Source: Roseovarius gaetbuli
Lineage (GTDB): Bacteria > Pseudomonadota > Alphaproteobacteria > Rhodobacterales > Rhodobacteraceae
Direction of reading: 5' to 3'
NCBI RefSeq assembly: GCF_900172365.1
Contig: NZ_FWFJ01000041.1
Coordinates: forward strand, 1-35,190
DNA: 35,190 nt
Under the pieces are notes generated by a model. The model made no database searches and was not told where the DNA came from. It saw nothing but the letters and a program-made list of their open reading frames with translations. Positions 13,264 through 21,861 of the stretch are shown in pieces; position 1 is the first letter of the stretch, and every line of letters starts with the position of its first letter. Position numbers and translations under genes: made by a program.

Positions 13264-16200
13264 TTGCAGTTCTCGAAACTCAGATTGACCGGCTTTAAAA
13301 GCTTCGTTGATCCGACCGACCTGATCATCGCCCACGGGCTGACCGGGGTGGTCGGGCCGAATGGCTGTGGTAAGTCGAACCTGCTTGAGGCGCTGCGTTG
13401 GGTGATGGGCGAAAACCGCCCCACGGCGATGCGTGGCGACGGGATGGAGGACGTGATCTTTGCCGGCGCCGCCACCCGCCCGGCGCGCAATTTCGCCGAG
13501 GTGGTCATCCAGCTTGATAACTCTGACCGGCTTGCGCCTGCGGGGTTCAACGACTCGGATAACCTTGAAATCGTGCGCCGCATCACCCGCGATGTGGGCA
13601 GCGCCTATAAGGTGAATTCCAAGGATGTGCGCGCGCGTGATGTGCAGATGCTGTTTGCCGATGCCTCGACCGGGGCGCATTCGCCCGCCCTTGTGCGCCA
13701 GGGCCAGATTTCAGAGCTGATCAACGCCAAGCCGAAATCGCGCCGTCGCATTCTGGAAGAGGCAGCCGGCATTTCCGGTCTTTACCAACGCCGCCACGAG
13801 GCGGAATTGAAGCTGCGCGCGGCGGAAACCAACCTGACCCGCGTAGATGATGTGATCGAACAACTTGCGGCGCAATTGGCGCAACTCGCGCGGCAAGCGC
13901 GGCAAGCTGCGCGCTATCGCCAGATCGGCGAGGAATTGCGCCAGTCCGAGGGGCTATTGCTCTATCGGCGCTGGAAAGAGGCTGATCTTGCCCGTGCCCG
14001 CGCCGAGGATGAGTTGCGCGAGCGCACCACCGATGCCGCGCGCGCCGAGAAGGCCGCCCGCGAGGCCGCCAAAGCGCGCGGGCTGGCCGATGATGCCCTG
14101 CCGGCCTTGCGCGAAGAAGAGGCGATTGCGGCGGCGATCCTGCAACGGCTCACCGTGCAGCGCGACACCCTGAGCGAGCAAGAGGCCAATGCCCGCGAGC
14201 GGATCGAGACGCTGGAGCGGCGGATCGAACAGCTTGCCCGCGATATCGAGCGTGAAAGCGGTCTGAACCGCGACGCGGGCGAAACCATCGAGCGGCTGGA
14301 GTGGGAGGCGCGCGAACTTGCCAAAGGGGCCGAGGGCCACGAAGGCCGCCTTGAAGAGGTGCAGGCTACAGCCCGCGAGGCAGCCCATATTTTGCAGGAG
14401 CGCGAAAGTGATCTGAGCCAGATGACCGAGGATATGGCCCGCCTGTCCGCGCGCCATCAATCCGCGCAGCGCCTGCTTGACGATAGCCGCAAGACCCTTG
14501 CCAAAAGCGAGGCCGAAGCCGAGCGCGCGCGCGTTGCGCAAGCCGGATCGCGCGAGGCGCTTGAAAAGGCCCGCGCCGATCATGACGCCGCCAGTATGGC
14601 CGAAGCCACCGCCGTCGCCGCCGCCGAAGCCGCCGAAGCCGCGCTTGTCGCCGCCGATGAGGCCCGCGCCGAGGCGCAATCGCGCGAGGCCGAGGCCCGC
14701 GCCGGACGCTCGGAAGCCGAAGGCGAGATGAACGCCCTGCGCGCCGAGGTGACGGCACTGGCCAAGCTGGTACAGCGCGACACCGCCGAAGGCGGCCAGA
14801 TCATGGATCGCCTGCAGGTTCAGCAGGGCTTTGAAAAGGCGCTTGGCGCGGCGCTTGCCGATGACCTGCGCGCGCCCGAGGTCGAGGCCGATGGCCCGTC
14901 GGGCTGGGCGGTTCTGCCGGGCTATGACGCTCCGCAACCGCTGCCAACCGGGGTAACCGCGCTGACCAATCACGTCTCGGTGCCCGAGGTTCTGGTGCGG
15001 CGGATGGGCCAGATCGGTCTTGTTGATCCCGACGACGGCCCGCGCCTTCAGGCCCTGTTGCAACCCGGTCAGCGGCTGGTCAGCGTCGAGGGCGATCTGT
15101 GGCGGTGGGATGGCTATCGGGCCTGGGCCGAGGATGCGCCAAGTGCCGCCGCGCTGCGCCTGCAACAGCTCAACCGGCTGGAAGAGCTCAAGCAGCAGCT
15201 CGAGCATGCGGCCGCGCGCGCCGAGGGCGCAATGCAGGCGCATGAGGCCCTGCGCGATCAGCTTGCGCGGCGCACCGACGAAGATCGCAGCGCCCGCGAT
15301 GCGCGTCGTGCCGCCGATGTCGCCGTCAACGAGGCCAACCGCGCCCTGAGCCGCGCTGAGGCCGACCGCAACCTTGCCGGTTCGCGGCTTGAATCCCTCG
15401 GCCTTGCCGTGACCCGCCACGAGGACGAGGCCATGTCGGCGCGCAGCGATCTGATCGAGGCCGAGAAGGGCCTTGCCGATCTGGGCGATCTTGATGCCGC
15501 GCGGGCCGATCTTGAGGATATCAAACTTACGGTCGAGGCGGCGCGCATGACGATGATGGCCAAGCGGTCGGCACAGGATGAAATGCGCCGCGAGGGCGAG
15601 CGCCGCACCCGCCGCAGCCAGGAAATCACCAAGGAAATCAGCGGTTGGCGCCATCGCCTTGAGACCGCTGAAAAGCGCAGCGCAGAGCTTGCCGAACGCA
15701 AGGCCGCCTCCGAGGTCGAGCTGGCCGATGCCAGTGCCGCGCCCGAAATTCTTGCCGCCAAACGCTCGGAACTCGGCGAGGAAATAAACCGCAGCGAAGC
15801 CCGCCGCGCGGGGGCGGCCGATGCGCTATCCACGGCCGAGAGTGTTGCCCGTCAGGCCGCGCTTGACGAGCGCGAGGCAGAGCGCCTTGCGTCCGAGGCC
15901 CGCGAGGCCCGCGCCCGCGCCGAGGCCCGCACCGATGCCGCGCGCGAAACCCTGTCTTTGTCCGCCGAGCGCATTCACGACGCGCAAGACACCACGCCCG
16001 AGGCCCTGCTTGAAAGTCTTGGCGCCGATCCCGATGCCATGCCCGCCTCGGACGCGATCGAGGCCGACGTCAACCGTCTCAAGCGTCAGCGCGACGCGCT
16101 TGGCGCGGTCAACCTGCGGGCCGAAGAAGACGCGCAGGAGGTGCAGGTCGAACATGACGAGCTGGTGCGTGAAAAGACCGACCTTGAGGAGGCGATCAAG

Positions 16201-16719
16201 ACCCTGCGCAGTGGTATTGCCAGCCTGAATCGCGAGGGCCGCGAGCGGCTTTTGACCGCTTTTGAGCAGGTGAATTCCAATTTTACCCTGCTGTTCCGCC
16301 ATCTCTTTGGCGGCGGCGAAGCCAACCTTGTGCTGGTCGAAAGCGACGACCCGCTCGAAGCCGGGCTTGAGATCATGTGCCAGCCGCCTGGCAAGAAGCT
16401 CTCGACGCTGAGCCTGTTGTCGGGCGGTGAGCAGACCCTGACGGCGCTTGCGTTGATTTTCGCGGTCTTCTTGGCAAATCCGGCGCCTATCTGTGTTCTC
16501 GACGAGGTCGATGCGCCGCTTGACGATGCCAACGTGACGCGGTTCTGTGACCTGCTCGACGAGATGTGCCGCCGCACCGAAACGCGGTTTTTGATCATAA
16601 CCCACCACGCCGTCACCATGAGCCGGATGGACCGGCTGTTTGGGGTGACAATGGCCGAGCAGGGCGTCAGCCAGCTTGTGTCGGTTGACCTCAAGAAAGC
16701 CGAGCAATTGGTGGCCTAA
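13264..16719 (+). CDS. smc: Chromosome segregation protein SMC
   Basis: The 1151-residue ATPase of the condensin-like SMC-ScpAB complex compacts and segregates the chromosome. Walker A lies at residues 31-39 (GPNGCGKSN), the ABC signature LLSGGEQ at about 1051-1057 and Walker B VLDEVDAPLDD at 1078-1088. Between them two long coiled coils, very rich in Ala, Glu and Arg, flank a hinge at about residues 510-640 (GWAVLPGYDAPQPLPTG, then RLVSVEGDLWRWDGYRAW). Size and layout are normal. The start is TTG at 13264, chosen because the conserved N-terminus begins MQFSKLRLTGFKSFV; GAGGCC lies just upstream. A terminator hairpin separates it from convergent rpmE. Confidence 0.97.
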   Translation: MQFSKLRLTGFKSFVDPTDLIIAHGLTGVVGPNGCGKSNLLEALRWVMGENRPTAMRGDGMEDVIFAGAATRPARNFAEVVIQLDNSDRLAPAGFNDSDNLEIVRRITRDVGSAYKVNSKDVRARDVQMLFADASTGAHSPALVRQGQISELINAKPKSRRRILEEAAGISGLYQRRHEAELKLRAAETNLTRVDDVIEQLAAQLAQLARQARQAARYRQIGEELRQSEGLLLYRRWKEADLARARAEDELRERTTDAARAEKAAREAAKARGLADDALPALREEEAIAAAILQRLTVQRDTLSEQEANARERIETLERRIEQLARDIERESGLNRDAGETIERLEWEARELAKGAEGHEGRLEEVQATAREAAHILQERESDLSQMTEDMARLSARHQSAQRLLDDSRKTLAKSEAEAERARVAQAGSREALEKARADHDAASMAEATAVAAAEAAEAALVAADEARAEAQSREAEARAGRSEAEGEMNALRAEVTALAKLVQRDTAEGGQIMDRLQVQQGFEKALGAALADDLRAPEVEADGPSGWAVLPGYDAPQPLPTGVTALTNHVSVPEVLVRRMGQIGLVDPDDGPRLQALLQPGQRLVSVEGDLWRWDGYRAWAEDAPSAAALRLQQLNRLEELKQQLEHAAARAEGAMQAHEALRDQLARRTDEDRSARDARRAADVAVNEANRALSRAEADRNLAGSRLESLGLAVTRHEDEAMSARSDLIEAEKGLADLGDLDAARADLEDIKLTVEAARMTMMAKRSAQDEMRREGERRTRRSQEITKEISGWRHRLETAEKRSAELAERKAASEVELADASAAPEILAAKRSELGEEINRSEARRAGAADALSTAESVARQAALDEREAERLASEAREARARAEARTDAARETLSLSAERIHDAQDTTPEALLESLGADPDAMPASDAIEADVNRLKRQRDALGAVNLRAEEDAQEVQVEHDELVREKTDLEEAIKTLRSGIASLNREGRERLLTAFEQVNSNFTLLFRHLFGGGEANLVLVESDDPLEAGLEIMCQPPGKKLSTLSLLSGGEQTLTALALIFAVFLANPAPICVLDEVDAPLDDANVTRFCDLLDEMCRRTETRFLIITHHAVTMSRMDRLFGVTMAEQGVSQLVSVDLKKAEQLVA

Positions 16720-16760
16720 GGCCACGGATCTCCGACCGCTTTAACCTAAAATGCCAAAAG

Positions 16761-16790
16761 AAAAACGCCGCCCCGAGGGACGGCGTTTCT
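16761..16790. terminator. Bidirectional terminator between smc and rpmE
   Basis: AAACGCCG (16763-16770) pairs with CGGCGTTT (16781-16788), with a partly paired CCCC-GA-GGG top. A-rich sequence on the left and T-rich on the right suit both convergent transcripts. Confidence 0.75.
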
Positions 16791-16814
16791 TTGTGAAATG
16801 CTGCGGTCGTATGA

Positions 16815-17036
16815 TCAGAAACCAAGACCGGCATATTTGTTCTTGAACTTGGAAACGCGGCCGCCGGCATCCATCAGACGCGAGGTTCCGCCAGTCCAGG
16901 CAGGGTGTACCGTCGGGTCGATATCAAGCGAAAGCGTATCGCCTTCCTTGCCATAGGTCGAGCGCATCGGAACGATCGTGCCGTCGGTCATTTTGACGTC
17001 GATCAGGTGGTAATCGGGGTGAATGTCTTTTCTCAT
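16815..17036 (-). CDS. rpmE: 50S ribosomal protein L31
   Basis: The 73-residue protein begins [20 protein letters not shown] and has TVHPAWTGG and FKNKYAGL at the C-terminus, as in L31. The zinc-binding CxxC pair is absent, so it is a zinc-independent (C-) form that does not depend on Zn supply. It follows rplS by 11 nt and probably shares its transcript. Its 3' end faces smc across a terminator. Confidence 0.95.
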   Translation of the reverse strand: MRKDIHPDYHLIDVKMTDGTIVPMRSTYGKEGDTLSLDIDPTVHPAWTGGTSRLMDAGGRVSKFKNKYAGLGF

Positions 17037-17047
17037 CGGAGACGTCC

Positions 17048-17431
17048 TTACGCTGAAGCGCCCGAGAGGGGCTTGTAGTTGGCGTTTTCCGCGATACGGG
17101 CCGATTTGCCGCGACGCGAGCGCAGGTAGTAGAGCTTGGCGCGACGAACGCGGCCACGACGTACAACCTCGATGCTGTCGATATTGGTCGAAAAGAGCGG
17201 GAACATACGTTCGACGCCTTCACCAAATGAAATCTTGCGAACGGTGAACGACCCGGCAATGCCTTTACCGTTGTTGCGGCTGATGCAGACGCCTTCAAAG
17301 TTCTGAACGCGGGTGCGTGTACCTTCGGTCACCTTGAAACCGACGCGGATCGTGTCGCCGGCTCTGAAATCGGGAATGGTCTTCCCGAGCGAGGCGATTT
17401 GTTCCGCCTCCAACTGAGCGATAATATCCAT
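17048..17431 (-). CDS. rplS: 50S ribosomal protein L19
   Basis: The 127-residue protein begins [12 protein letters not shown] and has L19 hallmarks [46 protein letters not shown] and [19 protein letters not shown]19 sits at the 30S-50S interface. The start at 17431 is fixed by homology and by AGGAGAG; the frame runs open far upstream without meaning. A 302-base leader separates it from trmD, and rpmE follows closely. Confidence 0.96.
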   Translation of the reverse strand: MDIIAQLEAEQIASLGKTIPDFRAGDTIRVGFKVTEGTRTRVQNFEGVCISRNNGKGIAGSFTVRKISFGEGVERMFPLFSTNIDSIEVVRRGRVRRAKLYYLRSRRGKSARIAENANYKPLSGASA

Positions 17432-17733
17432 CGCTTCTCTCCTAATCTGCTTGCGGTTATTCCGCAAAGGTGTGTTGCGCCTCAGAGCTCTTGGTCTTCT
17501 TCCGGGTCCGCAGGTGCGCCCGCCAGAGATCAGGTCGTCATTATTTTCCGTCGTCCGTGGTGCCTTTTGCCGTAGGGGCCGCGATGGGATGAAGAAACCC
17601 CGACTGCACACCCTGCAAAAACGCCACACACCCCCGAGTCGGAAAACCAACTGGGAACAGGCGCTGTTTATGGCGAAACCGGAAATGACGCAAGGCGTAT
17701 TGTTGTCCGGTTCATGGGCTGAACGCAGAGGGG
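17432..17733 (-). promoter_or_regulatory. 302-base leader between trmD and rplS, with candidate promoter
   Basis: No credible gene lies here. Candidate minus-strand promoter elements are TTGCGT (17693-17688) and TAAACA (17670-17665), 17 bases apart, which would give a leader of about 230 nt. Just upstream of the rplS ribosome-binding site a short stem-loop forms (TTGCGG/CCGCAA, 17451-17467). This suggests rplS-rpmE have their own promoter and perhaps leader control, rather than relying on trmD read-through. Confidence 0.4.
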
Positions 17734-18534
17734 CTATTTGGCTTTTTGCGCCGCCTGATGAGCCTCCCAGAGATCAGGGCGGCGGTCTGCCGTGATCTTT
17801 TCAGACATCTCGCGACGCCATTGTGCGACCTTGGCGTGATCGCCCGAAGTGAGAATTGAAGGGATTTCGCGACCCATCCATTCGGCGGGGCGGGTGTACT
17901 GCGGATGCTCCAAAAGGCCGTTGGAATGGCTTTCCTCAAGCGCGCTTTCGGCATTCCCCAAAACGCCGGGCAAGAGGCGGACAGTGGCGTCGATCAAGGC
18001 CTGCGCGGCAATCTCGCCGCCGGTCATCACGAAATCACCAAGCGAGACTTCCTGAATTCCGTAGTGTTGGATCACGCGCTCATCAAGCCCCTCGAAACGC
18101 CCACAGATCAGGGTCGCGCCGGGGGCCTCTGAAAGACCCTGCGCCATCGCCTGATCAAGCCGCTTGCCGCGCGGGCTCAGATAGATCAGAGGCCAGCCAG
18201 AGGGGGTGCCGGTCTGGGACTGTTCGATCGCGCGGCCCATCACATCGGCCCGCAGCACCATGCCTGCACCGCCACCCGCAGGCGTGTCATCGACATTGCG
18301 ATGCTTGCCCTCGCCAAACTGGCGCAGATCGATGGTTTCCAGCGCCCAAAGTCCGTCTTGCAGGGCGCGCCCGGTCAGGCTCTCGCCAAGGATGCCGGGA
18401 AAGGCCTGCGGCAGCAGGGTGATCACCTTGGCGGTCCATGCGCCCGCAAGGCGGGGCGTGGGGGTGATCAGCTCGCGGGGCTGAGCATTGGCGCTGATCG
18501 ATTTGCGGCCATGGGATCTAGGTGTGTTTGTCAT
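17734..18534 (-). CDS. trmD: tRNA (guanine37-N1)-methyltransferase TrmD
   Basis: It methylates G37 of tRNAs using SAM and prevents +1 frameshifting. The 266-residue protein carries the TrmD core: [50 protein letters not shown] and the SAM-binding trefoil-knot segment [20 protein letters not shown]. About 35 residues precede the core; such an extension ([10 protein letters not shown]...PRELIT) is typical of Rhodobacterales. Two AT-rich palindromes lie between it and rimM upstream. Confidence 0.96.
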   Translation of the reverse strand: MTNTPRSHGRKSISANAQPRELITPTPRLAGAWTAKVITLLPQAFPGILGESLTGRALQDGLWALETIDLRQFGEGKHRNVDDTPAGGGAGMVLRADVMGRAIEQSQTGTPSGWPLIYLSPRGKRLDQAMAQGLSEAPGATLICGRFEGLDERVIQHYGIQEVSLGDFVMTGGEIAAQALIDATVRLLPGVLGNAESALEESHSNGLLEHPQYTRPAEWMGREIPSILTSGDHAKVAQWRREMSEKITADRRPDLWEAHQAAQKAK

Positions 18535-18570
18535 AGGTTCGGGCCTTACCCTGCGGGTTAGGGCGCAGGC

Positions 18571-18624
18571 AAGATTTTTCGCCGAAAAATCTTAGCCGAA
18601 GAAAATTCGGTGAATTTTCTTCGG
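18571..18624. repeat. Two adjacent AT-rich perfect palindromes between rimM and trmD
   Basis: The first has arms AAGATTTTTCG and CGAAAAATCTT around one C (18571-18593). The second has arms CCGAAGAAAATTC and GAATTTTCTTCGG around GGT (18596-18624). The core of the second recurs inside cobN at 8158-8178. They could form stable RNA hairpins that process or attenuate the rpsP-rimM-trmD message, or be copies of a dispersed palindromic element. Confidence 0.8.
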
Positions 18625-18645
18625 AAGCGTCAGGGCTGGCCAGGT

Positions 18646-19155
18646 TTAAAAAAGGCCATCGGGCGGATCGGCGATGATCCGGCCCGCCACAAGATCGACC
18701 GTGGGCACTGCCTGCAAGGTAAAGGGCAGCAGGACCGTGGCGCTTGTCCCCGGTGCCTGAACCTCAAGAATATCCGAGGCGCCGTGATTGAGGACGGTCT
18801 TGACCTTGCCCAGCTGGGCGCCGCCGGTGTCGTAGACCTCAAGTCCGATCAGGTCAGCGTGGTAATATTCATCGTCGGGAAGATGCGGAAGCTGATCGCG
18901 CCCGGCATAAAGCCGGGTGCCGCGTAGGGCATCGGCGGCCTCTTTGTTGTTCACGCCTGTCAGGCGCGCGCTGAACCCGTTCTTGAGTTGCCCGGTCAGG
19001 GTGATTTCAAACGATCTGTCCCCGTCTTCCGAGGTCAGCGGGCTGTACTCGGCGATATCCTCGGGCGTGGCGGTGAAGCTTTTGAGGCGCACCTCGCCCT
19101 GAACACCAAAGGCGCCGCCAAGGGCGCCGACACAGATACGGTTTTCGTCACTCAT
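18646..19155 (-). CDS. rimM: 16S rRNA processing protein RimM
   Basis: The 169-residue protein assists 30S head assembly together with S19. It has the N-terminal RimM barrel ([22 protein letters not shown]) and the C-terminal PRC-barrel-like part ([36 protein letters not shown], then LLPFT). The start at 19155 follows GGGGGATC; six upstream in-frame codons are not needed. Its ATG overlaps the stop of the 48-residue membrane ORF by 4 nt. Confidence 0.95.
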   Translation of the reverse strand: MSDENRICVGALGGAFGVQGEVRLKSFTATPEDIAEYSPLTSEDGDRSFEITLTGQLKNGFSARLTGVNNKEAADALRGTRLYAGRDQLPHLPDDEYYHADLIGLEVYDTGGAQLGKVKTVLNHGASDILEVQAPGTSATVLLPFTLQAVPTVDLVAGRIIADPPDGLF

Positions 19156-19298
19156 TGGCGGATCCCCCGGCAAAGCCCATCCTGTGCGACGCCTTGGGCG
19201 GCCACGCAGCGTTGGCTGTGCTGATAGCGTTCAAATACGATTCCGGCCAGAAAAACCAACCCCATAAGGATAAGCGTGCGGACCGGGCGGAAAATCAT
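19152..19298 (-). CDS. 48-residue single-pass membrane peptide between bluB and rimM
   Basis: ATG 19298 follows immediately after the bluB stop codon (TAA then ATG), and the frame ends by overlapping the rimM start (ATGA). The product has a basic N-terminus, one membrane segment at about residues 8-22 ([14 protein letters not shown]), then a short hydrophilic tail with two cysteines 13 residues apart (Cys31 and Cys43), which might form a disulfide outside the cytoplasm. The gap-free fit between bluB and rimM strongly suggests it is translated. I do not recognise a family or function. Confidence 0.7.
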   Translation of the reverse strand: MIFRPVRTLILMGLVFLAGIVFERYQHSQRCVAAQGVAQDGLCRGIRQ

Positions 19299-19928
19299 TT
19301 AGCGGGTCTCGATAATCAGATCGGTCTGGCGGGTTTCCCAGCCTGCCAATTCAAGCTCGGGCGTGTCATTGTCGGTTTCGGGCCAGCCGACGCAGAGATA
19401 GGCCACCAGCGACCACCCTTCGGGTATGGCCAGATCGTGGTCCAGTTGCGCCGGATCAAGGATCGAGACCCAGCCGACGCCAAGCCCGCGCGCCCGCGCC
19501 GCAAGCCAGAAATGGGTGATTGCGCCGACCACGGAATAGCGCCGGGTTTCGGGCATTGTGCCCGCCCCAAGGCCCGCACCCTTGGCTGTGCTGTCGTCGC
19601 AATAGATGGCAAGCTGAACCGGCGATTCCTGCATGCCGGACAGTTTCAGGCCACTGTAAAGGCTGGCTTTTTCGCCGCTATACCCCTCAAGAGCCTGTTG
19701 GTTGGCCGCCTTGAAATTGGCAAGGGCGGCTGCGCGCGCGCTATCGCTTTGCACATGGATCACGCGCCAAGGTTCAGACAGGCCCACCGAGGGCGCAAGC
19801 TGAAAGGTGGCGAGACACTCTTGCAAGAGTGCCTCGTCCACCGGATCTGGGCGGAAGCGGCGCACATCGCGCCGCCACCGCATGAGATCAAGCAGGTCGT
19901 TCTGGAAGTCTTGGGAAAAGCCTGACAT
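19299..19928 (-). CDS. bluB: 5,6-Dimethylbenzimidazole synthase BluB
   Basis: This nitroreductase-fold enzyme breaks down reduced FMN with O2 to make the lower ligand of B12. The 209-residue protein has the BluB start region FQNDLLDLMRWRRDVRRFRPDPVD (RRDVRRF at 19-25), LAPSVGLSEPWRVIHV for flavin binding, GVGWVSILDP, and a C-terminal GWETRQTDL. It is firmly a BluB rather than a general nitroreductase. It sits between rpsP (18 nt upstream) and the 48-residue ORF, inside the ribosomal rpsP-rimM-trmD operon, far from the other cob genes and without a riboswitch of its own. Confidence 0.92.
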   Translation of the reverse strand: MSGFSQDFQNDLLDLMRWRRDVRRFRPDPVDEALLQECLATFQLAPSVGLSEPWRVIHVQSDSARAAALANFKAANQQALEGYSGEKASLYSGLKLSGMQESPVQLAIYCDDSTAKGAGLGAGTMPETRRYSVVGAITHFWLAARARGLGVGWVSILDPAQLDHDLAIPEGWSLVAYLCVGWPETDNDTPELELAGWETRQTDLIIETR

Positions 19929-19946
19929 TCCAGCGATATCCCTGTC

Positions 19947-20348
19947 TTACTCTTCTGCACCGGCCTCTGCGGCGGGCTCTTCGGCCGGGGCAGCAGCAGC
20001 TTCGGCAGCGGCGGCCGCTTTCGCGGCTTTCTCTTCTGCGCGGTCCTGGGCTTTCTTGCCGGGGGTGCCTTTTTTCAGGTTGGCACGCTCGGTTTTCGGC
20101 ACAACACCGGCAGCTTCAAGCATGCGGCTGACGCGGTCGGTGGGCTGGGCGCCCTGGGCGATCCAGTGCTGGATGCGCTCGATGTCCATTTTCACGCGCT
20201 CTTCGCTGTCTTTTGCCAGAAGCGGGTTGTAGGTGCCCAGTTTCTCGATGAAACGGCCATCGCGCGGCATGCGGCTGTCGGCCGCTACGATGCGATAGAA
20301 GGGGCGCTTTTTGCTGCCGCCGCGGGCGAGACGAATTTTCATAGCCAT
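19947..20348 (-). CDS. rpsP: 30S ribosomal protein S16 with long Ala/Glu tail
   Basis: The first ~80 residues are standard S16: [41 protein letters not shown], then [21 protein letters not shown]. The last ~45 residues are a low-complexity Lys/Ala/Glu tail ([24 protein letters not shown]) common in alphaproteobacteria. GGAGAAC precedes the start at 20348; an ATG two codons later is possible. It heads rpsP-bluB-orf48-rimM and follows a chorismate mutase gene by 48 nt. Confidence 0.96.
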   Translation of the reverse strand: MAMKIRLARGGSKKRPFYRIVAADSRMPRDGRFIEKLGTYNPLLAKDSEERVKMDIERIQHWIAQGAQPTDRVSRMLEAAGVVPKTERANLKKGTPGKKAQDRAEEKAAKAAAAAEAAAAPAEEPAAEAGAEE

Positions 20349-20396
20349 GTGGTGTTCTCCTTTGAATGGCGTGGGTCAGGGGGCGTTTGTGCCGCC

Positions 20397-20693
20397 TTAC
20401 GATTGGTGTTGTTGATGGTGTCGGATCACTTCAGCGATGATGAAGTTGAGAAACTTTTTGGCAAATTCAGGGTCAAGATCGGCCTGATGTGCCAGGTCTT
20501 CGAGCCGCGCGATCTGGGCCGCTTCGCGGGCGGGATCGGACGGGGGAAGGTCGTGTTCGGCCTTAAGACGGCCAACCGCCTGGGTGTGCTTGAAGCGCTC
20601 CCCAAGAGTATAGACAAGGATCGCGTCAAGCCGGTCGATCGACTCGCGGTGGCCTTTCAGGAGCGCGGCGGCGCGGGTGCTTTGATCAGTCAA
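20397..20693 (-). CDS. Chorismate mutase (AroQ class)
   Basis: The 98-residue all-helical protein has the AroQ layout: RESIDRLDAILVYTLGERFKHTQAVGRLKAEHDLPPSDPAREAAQIARLEDLA...FAKKFLNFIIAEVIRHHQ. It converts chorismate to prephenate on the route to Phe and Tyr. The start is TTG at 20693 with AAAGGGAT upstream. It overlaps the preceding acetyltransferase stop by 8 nt (TTGACTGA), and no other start fits both homology and ribosome-binding site. No dehydratase or dehydrogenase domain is fused. Confidence 0.88.
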   Translation of the reverse strand: MTDQSTRAAALLKGHRESIDRLDAILVYTLGERFKHTQAVGRLKAEHDLPPSDPAREAAQIARLEDLAHQADLDPEFAKKFLNFIIAEVIRHHQQHQS

Positions 20694-21291
20694 GGGGCAT
20701 CCCTTTCGGTTTGAAAAGCGGGTCGCAGTAATGGTTGATCTCAAGCTCGATCCCGTCGGCGATCTGGCCGGATTTCAGGCGCTCGGGTGAGGGATGGCGA
20801 TAGACGGCGTCATTTCCGTCGATGGTCGCCGCGTCCCTGTCCTTGACCGCGCCAAGGCGTTCGGCAAGGCGTATGCTGTCAAGGTTCTTGGGGTCGATAT
20901 AGCTTACCGCGCTGTCCCAGCCCTGCGTTTCATAAAAATGACGGCGCACGGCATTGGTCGCCTCAAGCGCATAGCCGTGACCGGCCTTGTCGGGCCAGAT
21001 GATCCAGGCGATTTCGCGTTCGGGCCATGCGGCAGGAAACCAACCGCCGGCCATTCCAAGCGTCGCGTCACTGTCTTTGTCGTGGATCATCCACATGCCA
21101 AAGCCGCGGATTTCCCAATGTCCGATCTCGGCGGCATAGAGCATCCATGCCTCGTATTTGTTCAGCGGCCCGCCCATGAAGCGCGAGCGATACGAGCTGA
21201 ACGTCGCCTTGAAATCGGGGTAATCCTCGGGCGTGGGCCCGCGAAGCACGAGGCGGCGCGTCTCTATGGTGGGGATGCGCGACAGGGTCAT
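20686..21291 (-). CDS. GNAT acetyltransferase, RimJ/RimL-like
   Basis: The 201-residue protein begins IPTIETRRLVLRGPTPEDYPDF, the usual opening of the RimJ/RimL-type group. It also has IAWIIWPDKAGHGYALEATNAVRRHFYETQGWDSAVSYIDPKNLDSIRLAERLGA. Members acetylate N-termini of proteins or small amines; the target is unknown. It is the second of two tandem paralogues; its start overlaps the first by 4 nt, and its stop is overlapped by the chorismate mutase start. Confidence 0.9.
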   Translation of the reverse strand: MTLSRIPTIETRRLVLRGPTPEDYPDFKATFSSYRSRFMGGPLNKYEAWMLYAAEIGHWEIRGFGMWMIHDKDSDATLGMAGGWFPAAWPEREIAWIIWPDKAGHGYALEATNAVRRHFYETQGWDSAVSYIDPKNLDSIRLAERLGAVKDRDAATIDGNDAVYRHPSPERLKSGQIADGIELEINHYCDPLFKPKGMPLD

Positions 21292-21857
21292 GCGTAGGCC
21301 TCGACCGAGCCGTCATCGTCTGCGTCACGCTCGAACAGGTCACCCGGTCCGGGGTGGCGATACAAAAGATCGTGGCCCATGTGGATGTTTTCATATTCGC
21401 GCTCGAACCATGCGCCAAGCCGTTCTGCAAGCGCGACCGAGCGGGTGTTGCCCGGCACGATGTTCGAGGTGAGCGTGGTGAAGCCGAGATCCTGATAGGC
21501 ATAGCGGCGCGCCCGGTCGGCGGCCTCATGGGCGATGCCCTTGCCTTCAAAGCCGTCAAACACGACCCAGCCAAGCTCGGGTTCGGGCCAGCCTTCGGGG
21601 TTCCAGATGCCGCTGATGCCGGCGGTCTCGCCGGTGTCTTTCATCTCGATGCTGAAATAGCCATAGCCGTGGATATGCCAATGTCCGACGTTCAACGCGA
21701 ACCAGCGCCAGGCCTCGCCCCGGTTGGGCGCGGCGCCAAAGCCGGCCGCGCGCGTCTCATCCAGAAGAAACGCGATCAGCGGCTCGACATCGCGCGGCTC
21801 GGGGCCGCGCAGGATCAGGCGCTCGGTTTCAAGGATGGGGGCTTGGGTCAGGCTCAT
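21288..21857 (-). CDS. GNAT acetyltransferase, RimJ/RimL-like, tandem paralogue
   Basis: The 189-residue protein resembles its downstream neighbour (APILETERLILRGPEPRDVEPL, ELGWVVFDGFEGKGIAHEAADRARRYAY, SNIVPGNTRSVALAERLGAWFE). Motif A is EGKGIAHEA. The start at 21857 lies 4 nt after the ffh stop and has only a weak AAGAAATAA ribosome site, so translation probably depends on coupling to ffh. The pair likely arose by duplication and diverged. Confidence 0.9.
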   Translation of the reverse strand: MSLTQAPILETERLILRGPEPRDVEPLIAFLLDETRAAGFGAAPNRGEAWRWFALNVGHWHIHGYGYFSIEMKDTGETAGISGIWNPEGWPEPELGWVVFDGFEGKGIAHEAADRARRYAYQDLGFTTLTSNIVPGNTRSVALAERLGAWFEREYENIHMGHDLLYRHPGPGDLFERDADDDGSVEAYA

Positions 21858-21861
21858 GGTG

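Noticed and set aside
12682..13680. A 332-codon minus-strand frame across the lactamase remnant and smc start
   Set aside because: It crosses two unrelated genes and an intergenic region; its His/Arg-rich composition is that of a shadow frame.
13954..15654. A 566-codon open frame on the minus strand across smc
   Set aside because: It is the mirror of GC-rich SMC coiled-coil codons, with no recognisable protein family, ribosome-binding site or hydrophobic order.
17451..17795. A 114-codon plus-strand frame in the trmD-rplS gap
   Set aside because: It runs into the trmD coding region, lacks a ribosome-binding site and has no family resemblance.
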